From Leptospira semungkisensis (GTDB lineage: Bacteria; Spirochaetota; Leptospiria; Leptospirales; Leptospiraceae), in NCBI RefSeq assembly GCF_004770055.1, contig NZ_RQEP01000005.1, positions 620,001 through 684,000 of the forward strand: a stretch of DNA of 64,000 bases, in the 5' to 3' direction. The translations under genes and the position numbers were made by a program. Numbering within the stretch: the stretch's first letter is position 1; each line of letters starts with the position of its first letter. Shown here in pieces: positions 37,164 through 45,771 of the stretch. The notes under the pieces were generated by a model that saw nothing but the letters and a program-made list of their open reading frames with translations, had not been told where the DNA came from and did not search any database.

Positions 37164-38729
37164 TCAATCGTCGGAAGAACCTTCTCCTTCTTCCCTATCA
37201 TGATTTGTATCCGGCTTCTTAGGATCTCTAGTTCCGCCTCTAGTCTCTAAAAATTTACGAAAAGACTCATCGTTAGAAAACTTCTGGAAAGCCTTTTCTT
37301 TTTCAGCGGCACTCCAATACGATGAAGTGATACTTCCCGCTTTTTTAATATAGGACATTGCTTGATCAGCATCGCCTTTACTTGCAAAACACTTCGCGAG
37401 CAAATAATATGCTCCCGCTGAATCGTTTACCTTTTCGAGAAGAGCGATTGCCTTATCCGGAGAACCAGTATAATAATAAGCCTTTCCTAAGTAGAATCTA
37501 TACTCTCTCTGCTCTTCTTCGTCAGGTTGAACGGATTGAAAATATCGAAGAGCCTTTTGGTATTCTCCGTTGTTCGTATAATACCTAGCGAGCTTTAGAA
37601 TCCCATCATAGTATACTTCAGGCAAATCCTTCATATCCGGATTTTCCTTTTCGATCGCAGATCCGATTTCTTTTAAAAGATCATATCCTTCTGTCTTCAG
37701 TCCGAGTTGGATCTTGCAGAGGCCTATATACATTTTGATCTCTCTGGTTCTCTCTCCGAATTCTAATGCTTTTTCTGCGTTCTTGATTGCACCTTCGCAA
37801 TCCTTGAGTTGCCATTTGATCTTTGTAAGACCAATCAGCGGTTGAACTGTATGCTTATTATTGTAGGCCTTGCGATAATATTTGGCGGCTTCTTCAAAAT
37901 CTCTTTTCTTATGATATGCGGCCGCCTGGGTCAAATGAGTGAAATGTAAAAGCTTCTCTCTTTCAGAAGGAATTCTCGATTCTACTTTATTTAGAACCGC
38001 GATTGCCTCATCGTATTTTCCATTACGGACTAAGACAGCCCCATACTTATATCCGAATTCAATATTTTCAGGTTCTTCAGATACCAGGTTTGCAAGTAAT
38101 CTTTCCGATTTCGCAAATTCCTTTTCATTATAATAAGATAATGCAAGCGGCCATTGGATGCTCTTATTATGAGGATCCTGTTTCAATTTCTTCTCCAGGC
38201 TTGCTACACTTTCCTGCTCCGAATCTTCTTCGTGATATACAGGTCTGCGAGTCCCTCCGGAAGAATATCTTTCTTCTGCAGCGGCCCGGATCTTTTGGAT
38301 GTGACTTAGATCTGGATCGATCTTGAGTAAACGATTCGAATAGGAGATCACTTCTCCATATTCTCTTTGGTAATTATGATAAAGAATGATCTTAGTAAGA
38401 GAGTTCACTAGATCTTTTTTAGGCAGGTTTAACGAAATGGCTTTCTTGAATGCCTGAATGGATTTGGTATAATCCTTCTTGCTTTCGTAGATATAGCCCA
38501 TATACATCCAAGCTTCTCCCGAAGTTGGATTTCCTTCGTTGTACTTCTGGAATTGCTTTAGGGCTTCTGCGTAGTCTTTTCTGGAATAAGCCTTCTTTCC
38601 GTCTTTCAGATCCGCAAAAATCGGTGCGGACAAAAGAAAGAACATACATAGAAGGAGGATACCTGTTCCGATTCGGACCGCGTTCGGTTTACAGGTTCTC
38701 CTTCGGTGATTACGAGAAATGGAAGGCAT
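37164..38729 (-). CDS. Exported TPR-repeat protein (521 aa)
   Basis: A basic N-terminus and one hydrophobic segment (about 20-40, ending in APIFADLKD) give a signal peptide. At least eight TPR units fill residues 42-480 (for example AWMYMGYIYESKKDYTKSIQAFKKAI). One acidic, low-complexity gap lies near 165-190, and the last 40 residues are Lys/Asp/Glu-rich. It is probably a periplasmic scaffold. No partner gene is adjacent on the same strand. Confidence 0.75.
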   Translation of the reverse strand: MPSISRNHRRRTCKPNAVRIGTGILLLCMFFLLSAPIFADLKDGKKAYSRKDYAEALKQFQKYNEGNPTSGEAWMYMGYIYESKKDYTKSIQAFKKAISLNLPKKDLVNSLTKIILYHNYQREYGEVISYSNRLLKIDPDLSHIQKIRAAAEERYSSGGTRRPVYHEEDSEQESVASLEKKLKQDPHNKSIQWPLALSYYNEKEFAKSERLLANLVSEEPENIEFGYKYGAVLVRNGKYDEAIAVLNKVESRIPSEREKLLHFTHLTQAAAYHKKRDFEEAAKYYRKAYNNKHTVQPLIGLTKIKWQLKDCEGAIKNAEKALEFGERTREIKMYIGLCKIQLGLKTEGYDLLKEIGSAIEKENPDMKDLPEVYYDGILKLARYYTNNGEYQKALRYFQSVQPDEEEQREYRFYLGKAYYYTGSPDKAIALLEKVNDSAGAYYLLAKCFASKGDADQAMSYIKKAGSITSSYWSAAEKEKAFQKFSNDESFRKFLETRGGTRDPKKPDTNHDREEGEGSSDD

Positions 38730-38790
38730 TTATCCAATTTTGGAAGGAAGTTCCACGAATAAAGTGGAATTTCTGCCTTTCCAAAAGGAA

Positions 38791-40404
38791 TTATTTATTT
38801 CCTAAAACTTCCGCCTTTCTCGCAGCTAATGCTCTCGCAGCCCTCAAATTCACACTCATTGTAGTGATTTGCGGGTTTACGGACAATCCTGTCGGATAGA
38901 CAGAAGCATCCATTACGAAAATATTCTTATGCCCATAGAGTTGAAAGTTCATGTCAACCGCTCCTCTTTCAGGAGAATCGGCGGCTTGGATAGAACCATG
39001 TGGGTGAGCGGAGCCTACTAGAACCTTGCCGGGCTCTATACTCTTATCCAGGATCCAATCAAACTTAGAATTCTTATCTACAGGAATTGGATCGGTCACA
39101 TCAGGGAATGGAAATACGATTGCTTTCGCGCCTGCGGCAACCTGCACTTCTGCAAGTGACTTCAATCCCTTCAAAAGGTTTTTTCCATCGGTAGGAGTCA
39201 GTTCAAAGTATACCTTTCTTCTTCCTAAGGACCATTTTACGGACGCGTTAGCCTCACCGTCAGCACCGTCTCGAACAAGCACGATACCGCCGCTCATGTT
39301 CGGATACTTCTTCATCACATCGAATTGCTTCTGTCCATAATAAGGAACAAGAGAGCTTGCCAATGTAGGACGGAAAGGTGCAACTTCCAGCCAATAGCCA
39401 TAGCCAGTATTGTCTTGGTTATGGCCGTCCTTGATCACTGCAGACTGAGGAGGTCCCGAGAACATATTAATCTTATCGTCAAAGATCGCGAAGTTTACGC
39501 TAGTAGGGTGAACTTTCAGGTTTCTTCCCACCCAATCGTTTCCGAGTCCCGATCTCTGAAGAAGTGCAGGTCCTTCGATTGCGCCCGCGCTTACGATTAC
39601 GACTTGGGCATCGATCACCAGTTTTTCTATGATCTTATTTGGAGCCTTTTCGTAAGCGTCCGGAGTGAATTCTGCGACTACGGTTTTAATATTACCGTCT
39701 TCTTTGATGTACTGGGCTCTCATATTGGAGATTACAGTCGCACCCGCTTCGATCGCATCCGGGATCCAAGTCAAGAATGCGGACTGTTTCGCGTTGATCG
39801 GACAACCTAAACCGCAGCGGCCTAGTCCAATACAACCTCTATTATTATTCTTTAATACTTCAGGATGGAGACCAAGTGCTCTTCCACCTTTCATCAGAGT
39901 GTTATTGTTTGCGTTTATTAGATTTGGAGGTACCTCGTGCACTCCAATCCTTTCGTGAACTTCGGAGACGAACGCATCCATTTCCTGTCTTCCGTAATTC
40001 TTCCAACCGAAACGCTTGTCCCACTCGTTAGTTACATAGTCGGGAGGATAGAGAGAAGTTTGCCAGTTGACTGTGGTAGATCCACCGACTGTTTTTCCCT
40101 GAAGGATAGAAAGAGTTTGCTCTTCCGTTATAATAAAACCTGCATCCCTGTACAGACGAGACTGAGAGATGAATTCGTCGCCGGTGAACTTAGCAGGAGT
40201 AAAATAAGAACCTTCTTCAATCAGGATCACTTTCCATCCTGCCTTTGCAAGAGTAGCAGCTACCACTGCTCCTCCAGCTCCGGAACCGATGACTACTGCC
40301 TCGGTCTTAAGCTTCCAAGTGTCTTTGATTCCTTCTTTCTGTATGATCTCCGCATGTTTGTTCGGAGTGATAATTTGATCGTTTGCTGCAGGAATTCCGC
40401 CCAT
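38791..40404 (-). CDS. GMC-family FAD oxidoreductase
   Basis: The 537-aa flavoprotein has the FAD dinucleotide motif VIGSGAGGAVVAATLAKAGW (about 37-56), GKTVGGSTTVNWQT, a Cys-rich segment CIGLGRCGLGCP (near 190-202), and the GMC C-terminal block with SAHPHGS, FVMDASVYP and VNPQITTMSVN. The Cys-rich loop is typical of the long-chain-alcohol and cholesterol oxidase side of GMC. The substrate is unknown. It begins 4 nt after the small-subunit gene, so the two form a pair like gluconate 2-dehydrogenase, but no cytochrome subunit follows. Confidence 0.82.
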   Translation of the reverse strand: MGGIPAANDQIITPNKHAEIIQKEGIKDTWKLKTEAVVIGSGAGGAVVAATLAKAGWKVILIEEGSYFTPAKFTGDEFISQSRLYRDAGFIITEEQTLSILQGKTVGGSTTVNWQTSLYPPDYVTNEWDKRFGWKNYGRQEMDAFVSEVHERIGVHEVPPNLINANNNTLMKGGRALGLHPEVLKNNNRGCIGLGRCGLGCPINAKQSAFLTWIPDAIEAGATVISNMRAQYIKEDGNIKTVVAEFTPDAYEKAPNKIIEKLVIDAQVVIVSAGAIEGPALLQRSGLGNDWVGRNLKVHPTSVNFAIFDDKINMFSGPPQSAVIKDGHNQDNTGYGYWLEVAPFRPTLASSLVPYYGQKQFDVMKKYPNMSGGIVLVRDGADGEANASVKWSLGRRKVYFELTPTDGKNLLKGLKSLAEVQVAAGAKAIVFPFPDVTDPIPVDKNSKFDWILDKSIEPGKVLVGSAHPHGSIQAADSPERGAVDMNFQLYGHKNIFVMDASVYPTGLSVNPQITTMSVNLRAARALAARKAEVLGNK

Positions 40405-40408
40405 CTTC

Positions 40409-40912
40409 TTAGCCCTCGTAGCCTACTAGTTTAGAATAATCTTTTTCCATGGACACAAGGAAGAAGGATAACTGACGCATGATATTGTATGCCCCGCGCT
40501 TCAATGAAAGAGAAGAACTCTTCCAAGAGAGAAGTCGTTTCTCACGGTCTTCTTTAGAAAGACCTGCAAGAGAAGTAAAAGAGAGGTCCAGAGCGAAAGA
40601 AACAAGCGTGGAAGTCGGTAAGAATGCTAATAGCTTTAAAACAGATTCCGTTTCTATAGGATAAGGATGACCGTAGATATACTTGTCAGCTGCGACGCCT
40701 AGATCGAAACCTTGGATCGGATTTCCTTCCAGAAATACTTCTTCCAAAGATTTAAAGGCCCAGTACTGATCATCACTTAGTCCATGTAACTTAGGAACAG
40801 GGCCTGATTTACAAGAAACTTGAGGAAGGAGAATTGCGGAGACTGCCGCGGTTTTGAATAAGAATTTGAGAAAGCGACTGCGAGAGACTCTCTCTTCCAG
40901 AAACGATTCCAA
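40409..40912 (-). CDS. Gluconate 2-dehydrogenase subunit 3-like protein
   Basis: The 167-aa protein starts at TTG 40912 with GAGGAG upstream. The N-terminus SRSRFLKFLFKTAAVSAILL resembles a Tat-type signal, but with Arg-Ser-Arg in place of the twin arginine; SCKSG could be a lipobox. The body (DQYWAFKSLEEVFLEGNP..AADKYI) fits subunit 3 of membrane-bound sugar or alcohol dehydrogenases, which escort the GMC flavosubunit. It is encoded just upstream of that flavosubunit. Confidence 0.65.
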   Translation of the reverse strand: MESFLEERVSRSRFLKFLFKTAAVSAILLPQVSCKSGPVPKLHGLSDDQYWAFKSLEEVFLEGNPIQGFDLGVAADKYIYGHPYPIETESVLKLLAFLPTSTLVSFALDLSFTSLAGLSKEDREKRLLSWKSSSLSLKRGAYNIMRQLSFFLVSMEKDYSKLVGYEG

Positions 40913-40986
40913 CTTTTACTCCTCAACTCTGTTCGAAAAACAGAGTTTTATCGTAACGAATGTTTTGGAATATGTTTTACTTTTGT

Positions 40987-43530
40987 CTATCCTTTCTTTT
41001 GGAATTTCTTCATCTTCACGTAAATTTTAATTTCTTCAAAGTCGATTCGATCTAGTTCGACTTCAAAAGTTTCTCCTAAAGAATACTGTTTGGTATATTT
41101 CTTTGAATAGAAAGAGAAGTCTGTCTCTGCTTGTAGCTCTCCTTCGTCCGTAAATTCGATCGCTGGGATCACAGCTTCGACAGGAGGATTGTTTAATTCT
41201 ACAAATGCAAAAGCAGATCTGAATCCAACTAAAGTAGCAGTGAATTCTTTGAGACCTGTCTTCTCCAAAAATCTACAAGCTTTGAGTTTATAATAATCTC
41301 TCTCTGCATCCGTAGCCTTTCTTTCTTCATGAGAGGTATGCAATCCCATGACTTTGATGTCTTCTACATCGTACGGATTTTCTTCGGAGAGAAGAATGCT
41401 TTCCAAAACTCTGTGACAAACAAGATCGGGATACCTTCTGATCGGAGAAGTGAAATGACAATAGTCCTTAAAGCCTAAGCCCCAATGCCCAAGTTGCTCT
41501 CCCGAATAATAGGCCTGCATAAAGCTTCGTAAAAGAGAGATATTAAACAATCTCTCAGAAGGACTTCCTTCCAATACCCGTAATACTGAGCGAATGGATT
41601 CGTAACTCGTATCATGGAGTTGCGTATTGACCCCATTCAAACGAAGGAATGAGTTCAACATTTCCAGCTTCTCTATGTCCATTGGTTCGTGAACACGATA
41701 GAGAGTAGGGCGCTCCTTCTTACGAATAAACTCTGCAACTTTAATGTTCGCAGAAAGCATGAACTCTTCGATAAGAATATGAGCCTGCAATCGATCCACA
41801 GGTTTGATCTCGATCACATTGTGCTCGGAATCTGTAACAACCTTGGTCTCTTTCAGATTCAAATCCACTCTTCCGGAATCCAAGCGCCTCTTTCTAAGAA
41901 TATTGGCAAACTTCATCATCTGGAAGATCCAGTTCTTAGGATCTCCTTGTTGGATCTCTTTCTCCGCCTTTGTATAGGTATAACGCTCGTCTACCTTGAT
42001 CACCGACTTATAGAATTTTGCATGGAAGATGTTTCCGCTCCAATCCGCTTCCATTTCGACAGTGAACGCCAAACGATTCTTTTGAGCCACGAGGCTACAA
42101 AGATTTTCAGATAACTCAGGCGGCAGCATCGGGACAACTCTACTGCCCAAGTAAACGGAAGTAGCTCTTCCGTATGCTTCGACATCCAGATCCGAGCCAG
42201 GTCTCACATAATGAGACACATCAGCGATATGCACATAGAAGCGGATCTTCTTTCCTTCATCGATAAAAGAGATCGCGTCATCAAAGTCCTTAGAATATTC
42301 TCCGTCTATGGTAATTGATTTGAGTTCTCTCAGATCTACTCGAGAACCCCAATTGTTCACATTGGATTCTTCAACCTCGTCAGGAAGCTCTTCTAGTTTT
42401 ACTTCTTCAGGATAAAGAATATTATAATTGTATTTCATTAGCATTCTCATCAGATCCGTATCTTCTTTTGTATCCGATTCGAATCGAACGAAATGTGCTT
42501 CGTATAGATTTCTCTCCTGATCAGAATCCTCTTTCAGAGTGACTACTATGATATCGCCGATGGAAATCTCGTCTTGCAGATCCTGTAACAAGCTTTTGCG
42601 GGGAAGAAACCCTTCTTTATGATCTCCATCCATATCCAAGAAGGAACCGATGATGAATTTGAAACCCTTCTCGATGACTTTCATTCTATAGAGTTCTCTT
42701 CCTCTTCGAATGATAGAGACCACTTCTCCTTCTAATTTTCCTTTGCGACCAATGCCTGTAGGAAGAATTTCTACCAAGTCACCTTGTATCGCAGAAGAAG
42801 TGTATTGGCTCGGTATAAATACTTCGGTCCCTGTAGTAAGCTTTGCAAAGCCGTCCCCTTTTTTGCTCAGGGAAATGGTTCCTTGCAGGGTTTGGCTTTC
42901 ACAAACTATGATATTCTTTCTTTGTATCTCGACTAAACCTTCTTTTTCAAAAAAGGTTAAGATCTCTTCCGCAGAACGTTTTTGTTCCTGAGCTTCCCAT
43001 CTTTCTCTTCGATATCCTTTTTTCTGTCCTGCATGAGCGATAAACTTTGAATAGACTTCCTGCAAAGAAAGAACCTTGCCCGCTTTTGCTCTAAAGAATT
43101 TGAGAAGCTTGCGGCCCGGTTCATTCTCTCTTTCCCAATCTTGACCTCCAAATCTTCTATTTGAAAATTTAGAATGGTGACTTGGAACATGAGATTCTTT
43201 GTCTTTTCGAAAAGGTTTTTCTAACTTTTTAGAAAATGGTTCCTTAGCAAATTTCGGAGATGGATTTTCTTTTCTTTTCGGCTCTGGCAAAACTTCAACA
43301 GGAGCGACCTTTGTTTTTTGAACAGGCTTTTGTTTCTTCTCTTTTGGAGAAGGGGACGCACTCGCAGTTCTTTCTTCTGTAGAAAGGATCTCGAATTTCT
43401 TAGACTTGGAGGCTTTATGATCCTTCTTCTTTTTGGAAGAATGATCTTTCTTAAGTGTAGTTTCCGTTTTTGGTGATGTAGTTTTTTTCTTTTTAGTTAC
43501 CGATATAGCGGTTTTCTTTTTTTCTTTCAT
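40987..43530 (-). CDS. rnr: Ribonuclease R with long basic N-terminal extension
   Basis: The 847-aa protein has a Lys-rich tail of about 135 residues. A winged-helix region (about 140-210), cold-shock-type domains, the RNB exonuclease (about 390-720; IDGEYSKDFDDA near 410 with the catalytic Asp cluster and HFTSPIRRYPDLVCHR) and a C-terminal S1 domain follow. It degrades structured RNA 3' to 5'. The low-complexity extension (repeated KKK, Ser, Pro) is much longer than that of E. coli RNase R and may bind RNA or ribosomes. It overlaps tsaB by ATGA. Confidence 0.93.
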   Translation of the reverse strand: MKEKKKTAISVTKKKKTTSPKTETTLKKDHSSKKKKDHKASKSKKFEILSTEERTASASPSPKEKKQKPVQKTKVAPVEVLPEPKRKENPSPKFAKEPFSKKLEKPFRKDKESHVPSHHSKFSNRRFGGQDWERENEPGRKLLKFFRAKAGKVLSLQEVYSKFIAHAGQKKGYRRERWEAQEQKRSAEEILTFFEKEGLVEIQRKNIIVCESQTLQGTISLSKKGDGFAKLTTGTEVFIPSQYTSSAIQGDLVEILPTGIGRKGKLEGEVVSIIRRGRELYRMKVIEKGFKFIIGSFLDMDGDHKEGFLPRKSLLQDLQDEISIGDIIVVTLKEDSDQERNLYEAHFVRFESDTKEDTDLMRMLMKYNYNILYPEEVKLEELPDEVEESNVNNWGSRVDLRELKSITIDGEYSKDFDDAISFIDEGKKIRFYVHIADVSHYVRPGSDLDVEAYGRATSVYLGSRVVPMLPPELSENLCSLVAQKNRLAFTVEMEADWSGNIFHAKFYKSVIKVDERYTYTKAEKEIQQGDPKNWIFQMMKFANILRKRRLDSGRVDLNLKETKVVTDSEHNVIEIKPVDRLQAHILIEEFMLSANIKVAEFIRKKERPTLYRVHEPMDIEKLEMLNSFLRLNGVNTQLHDTSYESIRSVLRVLEGSPSERLFNISLLRSFMQAYYSGEQLGHWGLGFKDYCHFTSPIRRYPDLVCHRVLESILLSEENPYDVEDIKVMGLHTSHEERKATDAERDYYKLKACRFLEKTGLKEFTATLVGFRSAFAFVELNNPPVEAVIPAIEFTDEGELQAETDFSFYSKKYTKQYSLGETFEVELDRIDFEEIKIYVKMKKFQKKG

Positions 43531-44216
43531 GTATAGTATACCTTGGGTTTATCATCCGCGTATGTTCCACGGAGATAATTGGGAACCAGTAGCTCATAAG
43601 AATAATCAGCCTGGTTCGAAAGCGCCTTCGTCAATTCATTCGCTTTTTCTAATAGAATTGCCATCGGAGAAGGAAGAGTTTCCTTCATGTTTTGGCCTGG
43701 ATACAATTCCGGAGAATCGGTAAATTTCAATCCTGTAATATAAGATCCTAATCTATCTTCAGGAAGCTTTTCTGCGATGAGATCCGGGGGAATATCTAGC
43801 GTACCACAATACCCTCTTTGGTCTCTCAGTCCGAAATATATTTTAGATTGCTTCGCTTCTATAGAAACGGAAATTGCCGTCTCGATCTCCAAATAGTAGT
43901 GTGCGGTATAGATCTCTAGACTATCGAATCCGATTGCAGGAATATTCCAGATCTGAGCAAGATTACGAGCAGTCGCAACAGAGATCCGTATCCCAGTAAA
44001 AGATCCGGGACCTAAGGCAGTTACAATTAGATCCGGTTTCTCCCAATTTGCTTTTTGCAGACAATTGCGTATCTCAGTAATAAGAACGGTAGAAGATTCC
44101 CTATTATGCAACTCTTCATATTTAGAGAGAACTGTGATCTTGCCTTCCTCATCTCTGGAATAACATCCGATCAGGATCCAAGTATTTGTGGCGTCTAAGA
44201 ATAAGATTTTATTCAT
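43527..44216 (-). CDS. tsaB: tRNA t6A biosynthesis protein TsaB
   Basis: The 229-aa protein has the ASKHA fold start ILFLDATNTWILIGC and the TsaB motif TALGPGSFTGIRISVATARNLA. It is the partner that stimulates TsaD in making N6-threonylcarbamoyladenosine at tRNA position 37. ATGA overlaps join it to tsaE upstream and rnr downstream. tsaD is not in the window; a TsaC-type gene is at 57446. Confidence 0.9.
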   Translation of the reverse strand: MNKILFLDATNTWILIGCYSRDEEGKITVLSKYEELHNRESSTVLITEIRNCLQKANWEKPDLIVTALGPGSFTGIRISVATARNLAQIWNIPAIGFDSLEIYTAHYYLEIETAISVSIEAKQSKIYFGLRDQRGYCGTLDIPPDLIAEKLPEDRLGSYITGLKFTDSPELYPGQNMKETLPSPMAILLEKANELTKALSNQADYSYELLVPNYLRGTYADDKPKVYYT

Positions 44217-44773
44217 ATAGATTTCTCCGAAGAGGACAAAAACTCGGAAGATAAATCGAGATCATTCCATTCGGAGCCAAGAAGTTCCATTTCCATATTT
44301 CTGGTTTCTTCGTCCGCTTCTTCAAGGGAAATTCGTATCAAAAATTTATAGTTCTTTAGCTCCGACTCAGCCTTTTCCCACCATTCGATGAGACAGACGC
44401 CGCGTCTTCCCCAGTATTCTTCAAAACCAAGATCGGATATCTCTTCTGCAGAACCTAAACGATATAGATCAAAATGATAAACGGTCAAAAATTCTCCGGA
44501 AGAATTTCGGATCTCCGGAAAAGGATATTCGTTCATCAATGTATATGTGGGAGAATTCACGAACAAGGACGAACGATCCGTTTTATCTTTTAGAAAATCG
44601 AGTAGTGAATTCACGAATCGTGAGGAGAAGGTAGTCTTTCCAGAACCCATTTTTCCTGAAAGAAGAAGGATCGGAAATTTTCCTCGATTCCAAAGCTGTC
44701 CAGCGAGTCGGGAGATGCTTCGGGCGGGAATTTCAAGTTTTTCTAATGTGAGATTCTGAAATTGCTTCCGCAT
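44213..44773 (-). CDS. tsaE: tRNA t6A biosynthesis ATPase TsaE
   Basis: The 186-aa protein has the P-loop LLSGKMGSGKTTFSSRFV, SPTYTLMNEY, VYHFDLYRL and LIEWWEKA, the set that defines TsaE/YjeE. It hydrolyses ATP to support turnover of the TsaB-TsaD complex. It is 8 nt downstream of hslO and overlaps tsaB by 4 nt. Confidence 0.92.
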   Translation of the reverse strand: MRKQFQNLTLEKLEIPARSISRLAGQLWNRGKFPILLLSGKMGSGKTTFSSRFVNSLLDFLKDKTDRSSLFVNSPTYTLMNEYPFPEIRNSSGEFLTVYHFDLYRLGSAEEISDLGFEEYWGRRGVCLIEWWEKAESELKNYKFLIRISLEEADEETRNMEMELLGSEWNDLDLSSEFLSSSEKSI

Positions 44774-44781
44774 TCCGCCTT

Positions 44782-45639
44782 CTAAAATAGCTCTAGTACT
44801 CTGTCCTTAGGAAACCTATATATGGAATTACAAAATTCGCAAGTGACCTCTATCTGTCCTTGCTCCTCTGCGATATCCATTGCCTCTTCTTTTCCTAAGT
44901 TTAGAATCAGTTCCTTGATCTTCTCTTCGGAACAATCGCATCTGTATTCTGGTCTGCCTTCTTCGAGGATCTCAAGCTTTGTATTCCAAATACCTTTTAA
45001 TTCTTCTAATGCGTTTGAAACATTTTGATCGAATATCTGATTCTTCTTTGCTTCGACAGCCCCGGCCCATTCTCTAACTGCATCAATATGTTCCTGCTTG
45101 GCTTCCGGTAACGCTTGGAGTAAGATTCCTTTTACCTTCCAATGCAGACCTTCCAACTTTACATAAGCGATAAGGAAAGAAGGTATCTGCTCCGAATCTC
45201 TCAGATAATTTTCAATATTCTCTTCGAAACTTAGATTTCTAAAAGGGACGATGGATTGATAAATACATTCTCCGTCTTTCCAACGAAAGACTTTTAATAT
45301 GCCTAGATTCTCTTCTGAGATCTGGCCTGATTCGACATCTTCTTCTGGACGGTGTCTGAGAGTTGCCTTCATTCTTCCGTTTCTCGTGCTGTATGCGAGT
45401 ACGGAATGAATTTCTGAATCGTCGTAGAAACGGATTTGAACACTTAACTTTGTTTCTTCCTTCACTAAGTCAGCTAAGAAGAAGGCAGACAGCATTGTCC
45501 TTGCAAGAAGCTCAGTACCTGTGTCATCGAAATCATGCAAGTTAGACGCAGCAGTCACTGCATAAGAAATTTCTGCACTGGAGAAACGAAAATGAACATC
45601 GGGAAGGATCCCATAATAATACGTATCTTGGTTTTGCAT
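44782..45639 (-). CDS. hslO: Redox-regulated chaperone Hsp33
   Basis: The 285-aa protein matches Hsp33: an N-terminal substrate-binding domain (YAVTAASNLHDFDDTGTELLARTMLSAFFLA) and the C-terminal zinc switch CDC followed after 30 residues by CEFC. Oxidation of these four cysteines releases zinc and activates holdase activity. It heads the run hslO-tsaE-tsaB-rnr, an unusual link between oxidative stress, tRNA modification and RNA decay. Confidence 0.9.
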   Translation of the reverse strand: MQNQDTYYYGILPDVHFRFSSAEISYAVTAASNLHDFDDTGTELLARTMLSAFFLADLVKEETKLSVQIRFYDDSEIHSVLAYSTRNGRMKATLRHRPEEDVESGQISEENLGILKVFRWKDGECIYQSIVPFRNLSFEENIENYLRDSEQIPSFLIAYVKLEGLHWKVKGILLQALPEAKQEHIDAVREWAGAVEAKKNQIFDQNVSNALEELKGIWNTKLEILEEGRPEYRCDCSEEKIKELILNLGKEEAMDIAEEQGQIEVTCEFCNSIYRFPKDRVLELF

Positions 45640-45771
45640 GAAAGCTTAGGCTTCCCGACCTTTGTAGGATGAGTTCCTATCTATTCTCTCCGAATCGTAT
45701 CGAAAAGACAGTATTTTTTCCCGAATTCAATCGTATTTCCCGGTTTTCTTTCTGGAAAGATCGCCCGCTTC

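Noticed and set aside
39325..39810. 161-aa open frame opposite the GMC gene
   Set aside because: Antisense to conserved GMC coding sequence with no independent support.
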